A stretch of 64,000 nt of DNA from SVFI01 sp045643145 (GTDB taxonomy: Bacteria > Bacillota > Clostridia > Lachnospirales > Lachnospiraceae), in NCBI GenBank assembly GCA_045643145.1, contig JAZUKG010000232.1:1-64000 (forward strand), written 5' to 3'. The notes below the pieces were generated by a model. It did no database searches and was not told the DNA's origin. It was given only the letters and a program-made list of their open reading frames with translations. Below, piece after piece: positions 34,439 through 42,067 of this stretch. A program made the position numbers and the translations under genes. The stretch's first letter is position 1. Each line of letters begins with the position of its first letter.

Positions 34439-35239
34439 TTACTGATAAAGACTACCTAAAGTATACTCTCCCCAGGAATATTCTTCCATATATTTTCCGC
34501 AAAAAGAATTGATTGCATCAATATCTCCTTTGCGATAATCATATAAATCACAGCTAATCTGTGTGATATCCACAGCATAGGAATTAAATCCCATTTTTAA
34601 TATGCTGGACAATCCGGCCTGCTGCAAGCTGGCTTTCATATCCGACAAAATATTGTTTAAATATTTCTGAGTCTTTCGATCATAATCCTGATCTTCAAAC
34701 AAGACTCGACAGATTTCCTTTCTGTCAATCGGAATTCCGCCTCTGTCAATCAGATAAGCAAACGCTTCTTTGGACTTACTTCTGTTAAATCGAATTTCCT
34801 CTCCTTTATATAATAAATGGAAAGATCCAAAGGTAATTACCTGGATATCCGGCTTGTCTGCTTCCGGTTTTGCGGTTTCACCCACTGGAAAACGCAGAAG
34901 CTTTAGCTCTTCTTCTATCTGTTCCTTATCGACCGGCTTCATCAAATATCCGCTCGAACGAAGCTTGGATGCCTGCGGTCCGTACTGCATATATCCGGTT
35001 GCAAATATGATATTGACATACGGATGATACTGCTTTAACTGCTTTGCCAGTGAAATGCCATTCATAACCGGCATCTCAATATCCAAAAATGCGACATCCA
35101 CCGGATTATTCTTGGCATATTCCAGTGCATCCTTTGAAAACTGAAAGGTCTGCACATGATCCTTGGGTGCGCACTCTGTCAGCATTTCATCCATAGCCTG
35201 AATATTTATAAGTTCGTCATCTACTGCAATGATGTTCAT
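34439..35239 (-). CDS. Response regulator with SARP/BTAD-type DNA-binding domain
   Basis: Receiver domain (about 1-120) with Asp7-Asp8, phospho-acceptor Asp53 in FLDIEMP and conserved Lys near 101 (YLMKPV). The C-terminal part (about 135-266) is an OmpR-like winged helix joined to a short BTAD-like helical region (FNRSKSKEAFAYLIDRGG; CRVLFEDQDYDRKTQKYL), the layout of SARP-type activators. This is unusual for a partner of a LytS-like kinase, which more often pairs with LytTR regulators. A 12-bp-period repeat array lies directly upstream of its promoter, a plausible own binding site. Confidence 0.85.
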   Translation of the reverse strand: MNIIAVDDELINIQAMDEMLTECAPKDHVQTFQFSKDALEYAKNNPVDVAFLDIEMPVMNGISLAKQLKQYHPYVNIIFATGYMQYGPQASKLRSSGYLMKPVDKEQIEEELKLLRFPVGETAKPEADKPDIQVITFGSFHLLYKGEEIRFNRSKSKEAFAYLIDRGGIPIDRKEICRVLFEDQDYDRKTQKYLNNILSDMKASLQQAGLSSILKMGFNSYAVDITQISCDLYDYRKGDIDAINSFCGKYMEEYSWGEYTLGSLYQ

Positions 35240-35284
35240 AGTCGTTACCTGCTAGATTATATTTTTACACCTTTGCACATCCTT

Positions 35285-35313
35285 GTTATAAGGCAATCAT
35301 CAAGTTCCTTCTT
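35285..35313 (-). promoter_or_regulatory. Activator-dependent promoter of the SARP-type pair
   Basis: TATAAC with a poor -35 (AAGAAG) at 17-nt spacing. The GGTA array of repeat copy B ends immediately upstream of the -35, as expected for an activator that contacts RNA polymerase. A second TATAAT lies nearer the ATG (about 35255-35260) but without a -35. Confidence 0.45.
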
Positions 35314-35318
35314 TGTAG

Positions 35319-35354
35319 GTATACCATATGCCATACCACAAAGTGTACCTCAAA
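35319..35354 (-). repeat. Direct repeat copy B: GGTA array with 12-bp period
   Basis: Three GGTA units recur exactly 12 bp apart on the minus strand. 30 of 36 positions match copy A at 32935-32970 in the same orientation. It starts 4 nt beyond the stop codon of the HAD gene and precedes the response regulator promoter. Confidence 0.75.
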
Positions 35355-35358
35355 CCGT

Positions 35359-36177
35359 TTATTTCAGAACAAACTTATCAATTACTTCTACGATTCCGTT
35401 CTCATCATTGGAAGCAGTGATATAATCGGCTACTTCTTTGACCGGCGGCTGTGCATTTGCCATAGCTACTCCAACCTTTGCATACTGAATCATTGTCATA
35501 TCATTAAAACCATCGCCGCAGCAAATGGCGTTATCTCTGGTAAGTCCTACACTGGTAAGCATACGATCCAGTGAGGTTGCCTTGTCCACATTCTTTGGCA
35601 TGATTTCTATAAAGAACGGCTCAGAACGATACACACTGATAATATCTCCGTATTTTGCATTTAATGCATCCTCATGCTCTTTGGCAATTTCCGGATTTGC
35701 TGTCATAAGACACTTATTTAGACTGTAATCCTTGTAAGTCAAAAAGTCTGAAACCTTTTTCACTCTCATGCTGTTGATGCGAGATTCCAGTTCAATATAT
35801 TCGTCACTTCTGGTTCCTAAAATAATGTCCTCTCCCATATAAGTAATCAGTCCCAGGTCGTGCTTTTTCGCATACTGATATACACCGGATACCACATCGG
35901 AAGGAAGGGTTTTCTGGAATACAATTTCTCCTGTTTTACAGTTAATAATACGACCGCCGTTAAATGACAATAAATATCCGCCGTACTTTTCAAGTTCCAG
36001 TTCATCGGCGCATTTTCTCATTCCCGGAGCAGGTCTTCCGGAAGCTAAAATCACTTTATGACCTCGCTTCATGATTTCAATGATTCCCTGTTTGGTTTCC
36101 GGGGTAATTTCCTTGTTGGAATTGGTTAATGTGCCGTCAATATCCAATACTAATACTTTTGTGTCTGATGGGTTCAT
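35359..36177 (-). CDS. Cof-type HAD-IIB phosphatase
   Basis: Haloacid dehalogenase family, C2 cap subclass B (272 residues). Motif I VLDIDGTLT holds the nucleophile Asp, motif II is ASGRPAPGM, motif III has a Lys region, and motif IV is CCGDGFNDMTM with metal-binding Asp. These enzymes hydrolyse sugar phosphates or flavin mononucleotide; the substrate is undetermined. It ends 4 nt before repeat copy B. The ATG is preceded by GAGGAAAA. Confidence 0.92.
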   Translation of the reverse strand: MNPSDTKVLVLDIDGTLTNSNKEITPETKQGIIEIMKRGHKVILASGRPAPGMRKCADELELEKYGGYLLSFNGGRIINCKTGEIVFQKTLPSDVVSGVYQYAKKHDLGLITYMGEDIILGTRSDEYIELESRINSMRVKKVSDFLTYKDYSLNKCLMTANPEIAKEHEDALNAKYGDIISVYRSEPFFIEIMPKNVDKATSLDRMLTSVGLTRDNAICCGDGFNDMTMIQYAKVGVAMANAQPPVKEVADYITASNDENGIVEVIDKFVLK

Positions 36178-36265
36178 ATTTTCCTCTTTCTATGAACTAC
36201 TCACAACCGACTGCGTCGGATGGAGTATTCTTACTAAACTCTCATAAAATAATCTAGGCAATGGA

Positions 36266-36299
36266 TGCGTTTTTTCATGAAGTGAGAACGTCCTTGGAA
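36266..36299 (+). repeat. 34-bp dispersed repeat, copy 1
   Basis: Matches 38453-38485 in the same orientation, differing by one T in a T run and four substitutions. The two copies flank the DUF1905-C39 and esterase genes. Confidence 0.6.
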
Positions 36300-36476
36300 G
36301 GACAACATTCATCCATCTGCCGTCTGTATTCAGAAACATTATTAACGAACTTTGTCCACAAATATGTTATCGAAAATGCCCTCGAATGTAAAGAATTATC
36401 CTTGCAAAAAACAGAAAGAATAGATATGATATTAACAGTAAGAAATCACGAAAAAACAGGTGATTTTGAGAAATTG

Positions 36477-36503
36477 TATCAAGTTTTCTATGAAAACTTG
36501 ATA
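36477..36503. repeat. Perfect 12-bp inverted repeat
   Basis: TATCAAGTTTTC and GAAAACTTGATA around TAT, about 70 nt upstream of the DUF1905-C39 start. It could be an operator for a dimeric regulator or a leader hairpin. Confidence 0.65.
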
Positions 36504-36516
36504 TGTAGCCCGAGCC

Positions 36517-36536
36517 AATCAGCATGGCTGATTTTT
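36517..36536 (+). terminator. Terminator-like hairpin in leader (attenuator candidate)
   Basis: AATCAGC and GCTGATT around a 3-nt loop, followed by a short T run, 36 nt before the DUF1905-C39 start codon. Together with the palindrome upstream it could act as an attenuator. Confidence 0.45.
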
Positions 36537-36571
36537 GCATGGCGAGGGTTCAAGATAAAGGAGACGAGAAA

Positions 36572-37237
36572 ATGAGATACCAGTTTATTGGTGAAATCAC
36601 ACAGGAAAATGATCAGAAAATGATTCATATTCCTTTTAATGTATGGGAAGTATGTGATAGCCAGGGTGTTCTTTCTGCAAAAGGAAACATAAATGGAGTT
36701 CCTTTTCTTTGCACCTTAGAACCTCTCGGAAAAGGAATGTATTTTATCCCGGTTACAGATGAAATGACAGCAAATGTTACAGAGCCGTATGTAATTACCT
36801 TCCGTATTTTGGAAAGAGTAACTCATATGAGCGGAATGAGTCCATATACACTTCAAAATCCGATTCGTAAGATTGACAGCATGAAACTGATTACTCAGCC
36901 AAACGACGGACTTTGCGGACAGACCTGTATCGCAATGCTCGCAGGAGTTTCTTTAGATGATGCCTGTGAAATCATGCACTGCAGAGACTGGCAGGCAAGT
37001 ATGGGTAAGATGGTAGATACCCTGGATTATTTAGGTCTGGCGCATTCAGATGTCATCCAGTACACACAGGGCGCAGAAGTGGAACTTCCAAAATGTGCTA
37101 TCTTGATGGAAAAGATGGGACGTTACAGCCACTACCTGGTTTATTATGATGGAACCTATTATGATCCGACTATGGGAATTTTGGAAGGCTTCAACATGAG
37201 CAATCTGGTAGGATATTTGGAAATTACTACCTTTTAA
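36572..37237 (+). CDS. DUF1905 domain fused to a C39-like cysteine peptidase domain
   Basis: 221 residues from the start MRYQFIGEI, chosen because AAAGGAG lies just upstream. Residues 1-85 match the DUF1905 beta-barrel pattern (GVPFLCTLEPLGKGMYFIPV). Residues 105-220 look like a papain-fold peptidase of the C39 type: Gln and Cys in QPNDGLCGQTCIAML, His in RYSHYLVYYDG, and Asp in YYDPTMG, giving a possible Cys-His-Asp triad. There is no signal peptide or membrane segment. C39 domains elsewhere cleave double-glycine leaders within ABC exporters, but no exporter or peptide gene is adjacent, so the substrate is unknown. The combination is unusual. Confidence 0.7.
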   Translation: MRYQFIGEITQENDQKMIHIPFNVWEVCDSQGVLSAKGNINGVPFLCTLEPLGKGMYFIPVTDEMTANVTEPYVITFRILERVTHMSGMSPYTLQNPIRKIDSMKLITQPNDGLCGQTCIAMLAGVSLDDACEIMHCRDWQASMGKMVDTLDYLGLAHSDVIQYTQGAEVELPKCAILMEKMGRYSHYLVYYDGTYYDPTMGILEGFNMSNLVGYLEITTF

Positions 37238-37283
37238 TATTCATAAAGTACAAAAGAATAGGTAAGTGTCAAGGAGAGTTTCT

Positions 37284-38384
37284 ATGACAGAGGGTAAAAA
37301 AGCAAAGAAACTAATTGGGTTATTGGTATTGGTATTTTTGATTCTTCTTCCAGCACTTAACACACAGGCAGCCACACTAAAGATGAATTATAAAAAGAAA
37401 ATCATGTTGGTGGGAGATACCTGTAAACTTAGAACCAATGCTTCCAATAACAAGGTTACATTTAAATCCGGCAATCGAAAAATCGCTTCTGTATCAAAAA
37501 GCGGTGAAGTAAAGGCAAAAAAAGCCGGAAAGGTAGTCATCAGTGCTACTTATAACAAGAAAAAATGCTCCTGCATCGTCGTGGTTAAGGATACCGTAGA
37601 TGTAATCGTTTTTGCAGGACAAAGTAATATGACAGGCGCCGGAAATGCTTCCATGGCACCTAAATTAACGGATTGTGCCGGTTTGGCATATCACCCGGTT
37701 ACCAACAAGAAACAATTCACACCGATTGAAGAGCCTTTTGGTCGCGGTGAGGATGACAATTATTTTTACAATGGTGACTTCGCTCAAGGTTCCATGGTAA
37801 CCAGCTTTGTAAATCATTATTATTCCAAAACAAAAACTCCTGTCATCGCAGTGCCTGCAGCATATGCCGGAAGCGGCAGCGTTTCCTGGGCCGGTGGACC
37901 TGATGTTGAAAATCCCAGATATTTAGGAGTCATCAATCGAATCAAAGGTGCCACAAACCTGGCCAAGAAGAAAGGCTTTACGATTAGACACACGTATATG
38001 GTTTGGATGCAGGGAGAAAATGATGCTTTTGCCAGAATGAACAGTGCAAAGCACAAAGCCAATATCAAGAGTCTTTACAAGAACATTTCTGCCAAGACTG
38101 CTTTAGAAGCAATTATGGTAATTCAGATTCCGAGCTACTACAACGGATCCTATTTCAATGGTGTGGATATGGGATTTGATATCGGAAAGAGATATGAAGC
38201 AATTCAAAAGGCACAGCTGGAAATGTGTCAGGAAGATCCGCATTTAATTCTCATTTCTCAAAAAGCGGCTGCTATACCAAAGTCTCAGCTGAAAGAAGAC
38301 GGTATTCATTTAGAGCAATCAGCCCTCAATCAGGTGGGAAAAGATGCCGGATTGAAAGCTGCTGCTTATGCAAATTCGCATTAA
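37284..38384 (+). CDS. Secreted SASA/CE6-type carbohydrate esterase with Ig-like domain
   Basis: 366 residues from the ATG at 37284, which has AAGGAGAG upstream; a GTG at 37266 gives a less suitable frame. Signal peptide KKLIGLLVLVFLILLPALNT ends near TQAA. A BIG2-like domain (about 28-105; KSGNRKIASVSKSGEVKAKK) is followed by an SGNH esterase of the sialate O-acetylesterase family: GQSNM with the nucleophile Ser, WMQGEND, and DGIHL with Asp and His. It probably removes acetyl groups from polysaccharide outside the cell. It follows the DUF1905-C39 gene by 46 nt. Confidence 0.85.
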   Translation: MTEGKKAKKLIGLLVLVFLILLPALNTQAATLKMNYKKKIMLVGDTCKLRTNASNNKVTFKSGNRKIASVSKSGEVKAKKAGKVVISATYNKKKCSCIVVVKDTVDVIVFAGQSNMTGAGNASMAPKLTDCAGLAYHPVTNKKQFTPIEEPFGRGEDDNYFYNGDFAQGSMVTSFVNHYYSKTKTPVIAVPAAYAGSGSVSWAGGPDVENPRYLGVINRIKGATNLAKKKGFTIRHTYMVWMQGENDAFARMNSAKHKANIKSLYKNISAKTALEAIMVIQIPSYYNGSYFNGVDMGFDIGKRYEAIQKAQLEMCQEDPHLILISQKAAAIPKSQLKEDGIHLEQSALNQVGKDAGLKAAAYANSH

Positions 38385-38404
38385 TAAAATATAAAATCAT
38401 AGAT

Positions 38405-38436
38405 AAAAACCCCCTTCATTATCGAAGGGGGTTTTT
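38405..38436. terminator. Bidirectional terminator
   Basis: AACCCCCTTC and GAAGGGGGTT with T runs on both sides. It ends the esterase gene and the six-gene operon on the minus strand. Confidence 0.9.
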
Positions 38437-38452
38437 CGAGCTTAGTGTCCGC

Positions 38453-38485
38453 TGCGTTTTTCATGGAGCGAGAGCGTCTTTGGAA
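38453..38485 (+). repeat. 34-bp dispersed repeat, copy 2
   Basis: Partner of 36266-36299 in the same orientation. It lies between the shared terminator and the end of the histidine kinase gene. Confidence 0.6.
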
Positions 38486-38489
38486 TGTT

Positions 38490-39551
38490 TTACATATCAT
38501 AATTTTCTGCGATCGGGAATCCCAGCTGAATGATGAAGAACTGTCCGTCGTTCATGACCTCCATATTTCCTCCCATAGCCTTCATTACCTTTTCGACTAT
38601 TTTTAGCCCGATTTTTGTACTTTCTACATGAGAAATATCTGCTTTGATTCCGTTTTGAACCATCAAAACAAATTCCTTTTCTGAAAAGATATGATTGATA
38701 TATACCGGTACAGAAGGATCTCCGTACTTTTTCATATTGTGGAATACATTATCAAAAATTCTGGCGAATTCCTCCGAATCGATTTTCACCTTAAAAGCTT
38801 CCGAGATTTCTTCAAAGGAAACAACAAATCCCTGACTGATAATATATGCTATGTGTTCCTTTAGAACCGCATTAAATAATACTTTTCCGTCCACTTCAAT
38901 CTGTTTTTCCAAAAGTTCCTCTTTACCAAATGCCAAAAAGTATTTAAACAGCTTATCGGTTGTATCCTTCATCAAAAAGGCATTGGTTCTGGCTTTTTCA
39001 ATGTATTCTTTTAATTCTTCCTGTGACTGGTATTTTTCTCTGGATAAAATCTCTAAATATCCGATCTGTCTGGTAAGCGGTGTTCTCAGGTCATGAGACA
39101 TAGCTGTAATCAGCTCATGATTCGCACTGATGGCTTCTCTTTCTGTCTGCATTCGTTCCATAACATGTTCCCGCATCTGGTTAATACCTTCTCCGATTTG
39201 ACAGATTTCATCACTACCTTCTACCGTCATTTCTGCATCCAGCAGATCTCCTTTTTTCAAACGGGCTATCTCATCTCTGAGTCTGATAATCGCCTGGATT
39301 CTTCCTCTCATCATAAAGATAAAGGATGCTGCGAATATAAAAATCGCAAAGAGAGAAGATACGACAAATGCCAGTTCAAAATATTTTACTTCCACTAAGG
39401 AATTTCGATATAAATTCCACTTCCATGTGCCATAAACCGCAAATAAAACTGCAATTGCTATGAGTGCTGAAAAAAAGCTTTTTAGCAGCATCATTCTATA
39501 AATCTTTGAAGCATAGATTTTAACCGGTTTTTTCTTGTCCTTTTTAATCAA
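38490..39551 (-). CDS. Membrane sensor histidine kinase
   Basis: Two N-terminal transmembrane helices with a short loop, HAMP, then a phospho-acceptor box SHDLRTPLTRQ and a HATPase domain that ends with GLKIVEKVM. The C-terminal ATPase region is rather degenerate (the first N box reads FDNVFHNMKKYG). The open frame reaches 39605, but the best start is a TTG at 39551, with GAAGAGG upstream and an 8-nt overlap with the response regulator stop; this gives 353 residues. It pairs with the regulator immediately upstream and is the last gene of the operon. Confidence 0.82.
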   Translation of the reverse strand: MIKKDKKKPVKIYASKIYRMMLLKSFFSALIAIAVLFAVYGTWKWNLYRNSLVEVKYFELAFVVSSLFAIFIFAASFIFMMRGRIQAIIRLRDEIARLKKGDLLDAEMTVEGSDEICQIGEGINQMREHVMERMQTEREAISANHELITAMSHDLRTPLTRQIGYLEILSREKYQSQEELKEYIEKARTNAFLMKDTTDKLFKYFLAFGKEELLEKQIEVDGKVLFNAVLKEHIAYIISQGFVVSFEEISEAFKVKIDSEEFARIFDNVFHNMKKYGDPSVPVYINHIFSEKEFVLMVQNGIKADISHVESTKIGLKIVEKVMKAMGGNMEVMNDGQFFIIQLGFPIAENYDM

Positions 39552-40248
39552 TGAAATATCCTCTTCCCCATTTATTCTTGATAAAATCTTCCTGCGAGTC
39601 ATCATCTTTTAACTTTTCTCTCAAGTTTCGAATATGTACCATAACCGTATTACTTGAGGTTGGAAGGAACGGATCTTTCCAAATGGTTTCGTAAATCTGC
39701 TGAAGAGAGAATACCTTTCCTCGGTTCTCTGTTAATAAAACCAAAATGCTGTATTCGGTATTGGTTAAATCCAGTTCTTCACCGTTTTTCGTAACTGTTA
39801 AATGATCCTTGTCAATCACATAATCATTAAATAAAATCTGATTTGCCTCTTTTGTACCGGCCTGATTTCCGTATTGACGATATCTGCGAATCAGTCCTCC
39901 TACTCTGGCAATCAGCTCAGTATATGAGAACGGCTTTTGCATATAGTCGTCTCCTCCCGCCAAAAAGCCTTCTACCAGGTCAGTTTCTCTGTTTTTTGCT
40001 GTTAAAAAGAGAACCGGCGCCTGAGAAAATTCTCTGATTTTCTTGCAAACATCATATCCGTCAAGTCCCGGCATCATAACATCAAGTACCATAAGATCAA
40101 AAGAAGTATCTTCCTCTTCTAATGTCTTGAGTGCTGCAATTCCGTCTTCACAGCAGGTTACATTGTACCCTTCACTAGCCAAAAGTACTCTGACAATTTC
40201 TCTGATTTCTGAATCATCATCCACTACTAAAATATTACCTGTCTTCAT
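39544..40248 (-). CDS. OmpR-family response regulator
   Basis: Receiver domain with DDD (10-12), Asp56 in MVLDVMMPG and Lys in DYMQKPF, then a winged-helix domain (about 130-232) with PTSSNTVMVHIRNLREKL. Its ATG lies 14 nt inside the end of the Xaa-Pro peptidase gene, and its stop overlaps the TTG start of the kinase by 8 nt, so translation is coupled along the operon. Phosphorylation site and dimer interface are intact. Confidence 0.92.
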   Translation of the reverse strand: MKTGNILVVDDDSEIREIVRVLLASEGYNVTCCEDGIAALKTLEEEDTSFDLMVLDVMMPGLDGYDVCKKIREFSQAPVLFLTAKNRETDLVEGFLAGGDDYMQKPFSYTELIARVGGLIRRYRQYGNQAGTKEANQILFNDYVIDKDHLTVTKNGEELDLTNTEYSILVLLTENRGKVFSLQQIYETIWKDPFLPTSSNTVMVHIRNLREKLKDDDSQEDFIKNKWGRGYFID

Positions 40249-42049
40249 CCTCTGTCTCCTTTATTAACCACTCTTTTTCTTCTTGACTTAAATATGGTAA
40301 AATTTCTTTTCTCACCTTGGCATGATATGCATGCAAAAGCTCTTTATCCCTGCTTGTCAGCATATCCCATAAAATAGCATCCCGGTCAAACGGGACCAAG
40401 GTTAACGGCTCAAAGCCCAGAAACTGACCATATGAATTTTCTTCTTTTTCCACACATACGATTAAATTTTCCAATCGTATCCCGTATTTACCGTCAATGT
40501 ATACTCCCGGTTCGTCCGAGGTAATCATTCCCGGTGCAAACGCACATCCCGATTCACTCTTTCTGAATGCATTCGGTCCCTCATGCACATTTAACAGATA
40601 TCCTACGCCGTGCCCGGTTCCGTGACGATAATCCAGCCCCAGTTTATACAAAGGCTCTCTGGCCAGCTGGTCTAAATGATATCCCTTGGAACCTTTAATA
40701 AATACCGCATCCATCAGTCTTAAATTTCCCATAAGCACCGCGGTATAGCTGGTTTTTTCTTCCGCGCTCAGCGCTCCCAAAGCAACCGTTCGGGTAATAT
40801 CCGTAGTACCAAACTCATAGTGTCCTCCGGTATCGCAAAGTACAAATCCCTTTGACTCCAGACTGACATTGGTATCTTCTTTTGCTTCGTAATGCACAAT
40901 TGCGCCGTGCTCTTTATAAGCGATAATCGGTGCAAAGCTTTGATATAAATATCCCGGCATTTCCTGTCGAAGCGTCTCTAAATACTTTGCTGCGTCCATT
41001 TCCGTAGTAGCAATGTTACCCTTTGCCACTCTGGTTTTCAGCCAGTAAATAAATTTCGTAACTGCCACCCCATCATAAATGTGGGCTTTTCTTTCATTCT
41101 CTATTTCCTGTGCATTTTTGACTGCCTTTGGCAAAAGAACGGGACTTTCTTCAAAAATCAGTGTATGTTCTTTTCCCAATATTCCGGCTAAGTATACGCT
41201 AACCGTTTCTTCATCAAGCCAGATTCGTTGTCCCGGTTTCAGGCCTTGTAAATCCGCAGTCAGGGCTTCATATTCATGCCAGGTGATTCCTTCCTGTTCC
41301 AAATAGGCTTTCACCTTTTCGTCGGCTGCCATCAAATATAGGTCTGTAGTTTGTTTTCCAATCAACATAAAGCTGTAAAAAACCGGATTATAGGCTATAT
41401 CATCGCCTCTAAGGTTGGTAATCCAGGCTACTTCATCCAATGCACTGACCAGTAAATAATCTGCCTTTCCTTCCATGCTCTTTCGCAGAATAGACAGCTT
41501 TTCTTTGGTCTCCATTCCATGCTGCTCTTTGGAAAGCAGATACGGCGATTTGGCATTTAGCACCTTTCTTTGGTTTCGTGTGTCTTTATTCCAGATTTCG
41601 GATACCAGATCCTGATCATAGGAAAGTGTCAAAAGCTCGGAAATGTTTTCCTTTTTACATTCCTTGATCAGCTCCAGGGCAAAACGGTTGGAAACGAGTC
41701 TGCCGTCAAAGGCTACAACAGATTTTTTCTTTTCCGTTTTTATTTCGCCGGCTAAAAACTCTTTGATTTTAGGAACATTCTTCATTCCCATTTTCATCAG
41801 GATTGCCTGACTGTTTTCAAGCTGCTCCTCAGCCTGCAAAAAATATCTGCCGTCGGTCCAGAAATACGCATCCTTTTGCGTAATCAACAGAGTTCCTGCC
41901 GATCCTGTAAAGCCGCAAAAATAAGCAATGGCTTTGTAATAATCCGGAATATATTCTGAGCCGTGATCATCATTCATAAAAATGAGATAATAATCAATCT
42001 GCTTTTGTTTCATTAAATTTCTCAAGGACTGGATTCTGGTCTGATACAT
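40235..42049 (-). CDS. Xaa-Pro peptidase (M24B aminopeptidase P family)
   Basis: 604 residues: two N-terminal creatinase-like domains (about 1-310) and a C-terminal pita-bread metallopeptidase (about 320-600). Metal-binding residues of M24 are visible as DTGGHYEFGTTDITRT (two Asp), HGTGHGVGYLLNVHEG (His) and TSDEPGVY and IRLENLIV (two Glu). This long form matches eukaryote-type aminopeptidase P and related bacterial proteins. It removes N-terminal residues before proline, in the cytoplasm. It sits in the six-gene operon between the flippase and the response regulator. Confidence 0.9.
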   Translation of the reverse strand: MYQTRIQSLRNLMKQKQIDYYLIFMNDDHGSEYIPDYYKAIAYFCGFTGSAGTLLITQKDAYFWTDGRYFLQAEEQLENSQAILMKMGMKNVPKIKEFLAGEIKTEKKKSVVAFDGRLVSNRFALELIKECKKENISELLTLSYDQDLVSEIWNKDTRNQRKVLNAKSPYLLSKEQHGMETKEKLSILRKSMEGKADYLLVSALDEVAWITNLRGDDIAYNPVFYSFMLIGKQTTDLYLMAADEKVKAYLEQEGITWHEYEALTADLQGLKPGQRIWLDEETVSVYLAGILGKEHTLIFEESPVLLPKAVKNAQEIENERKAHIYDGVAVTKFIYWLKTRVAKGNIATTEMDAAKYLETLRQEMPGYLYQSFAPIIAYKEHGAIVHYEAKEDTNVSLESKGFVLCDTGGHYEFGTTDITRTVALGALSAEEKTSYTAVLMGNLRLMDAVFIKGSKGYHLDQLAREPLYKLGLDYRHGTGHGVGYLLNVHEGPNAFRKSESGCAFAPGMITSDEPGVYIDGKYGIRLENLIVCVEKEENSYGQFLGFEPLTLVPFDRDAILWDMLTSRDKELLHAYHAKVRKEILPYLSQEEKEWLIKETEDEDR

Positions 42050-42067
42050 ATCTGCCTTTTCAATCTC

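Larger units (their letters stand above)
36178..36571. other. Structured intergenic region
   Basis: This 394-nt stretch has no convincing gene. It holds a hairpin near the HAD start (36194-36230, GAACTACTC/GAGTATTC with CCGAC/GTCGG), a 34-bp repeat shared with 38453 (36266-36299), a perfect 12-bp palindrome (36477-36503) and a terminator-like hairpin (36517-36536). An open frame crosses it (36261-36575), but it lacks a good ribosome site and its composition follows the hairpins. Confidence 0.6.

Noticed and set aside
36261..36575. A 104-codon frame upstream of the DUF1905-C39 gene
   Set aside because: It has only a weak ribosome site, starts in a dispersed repeat, runs through a perfect palindrome and a terminator-like hairpin, and overlaps the next start. 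It is better explained as structured non-coding DNA.
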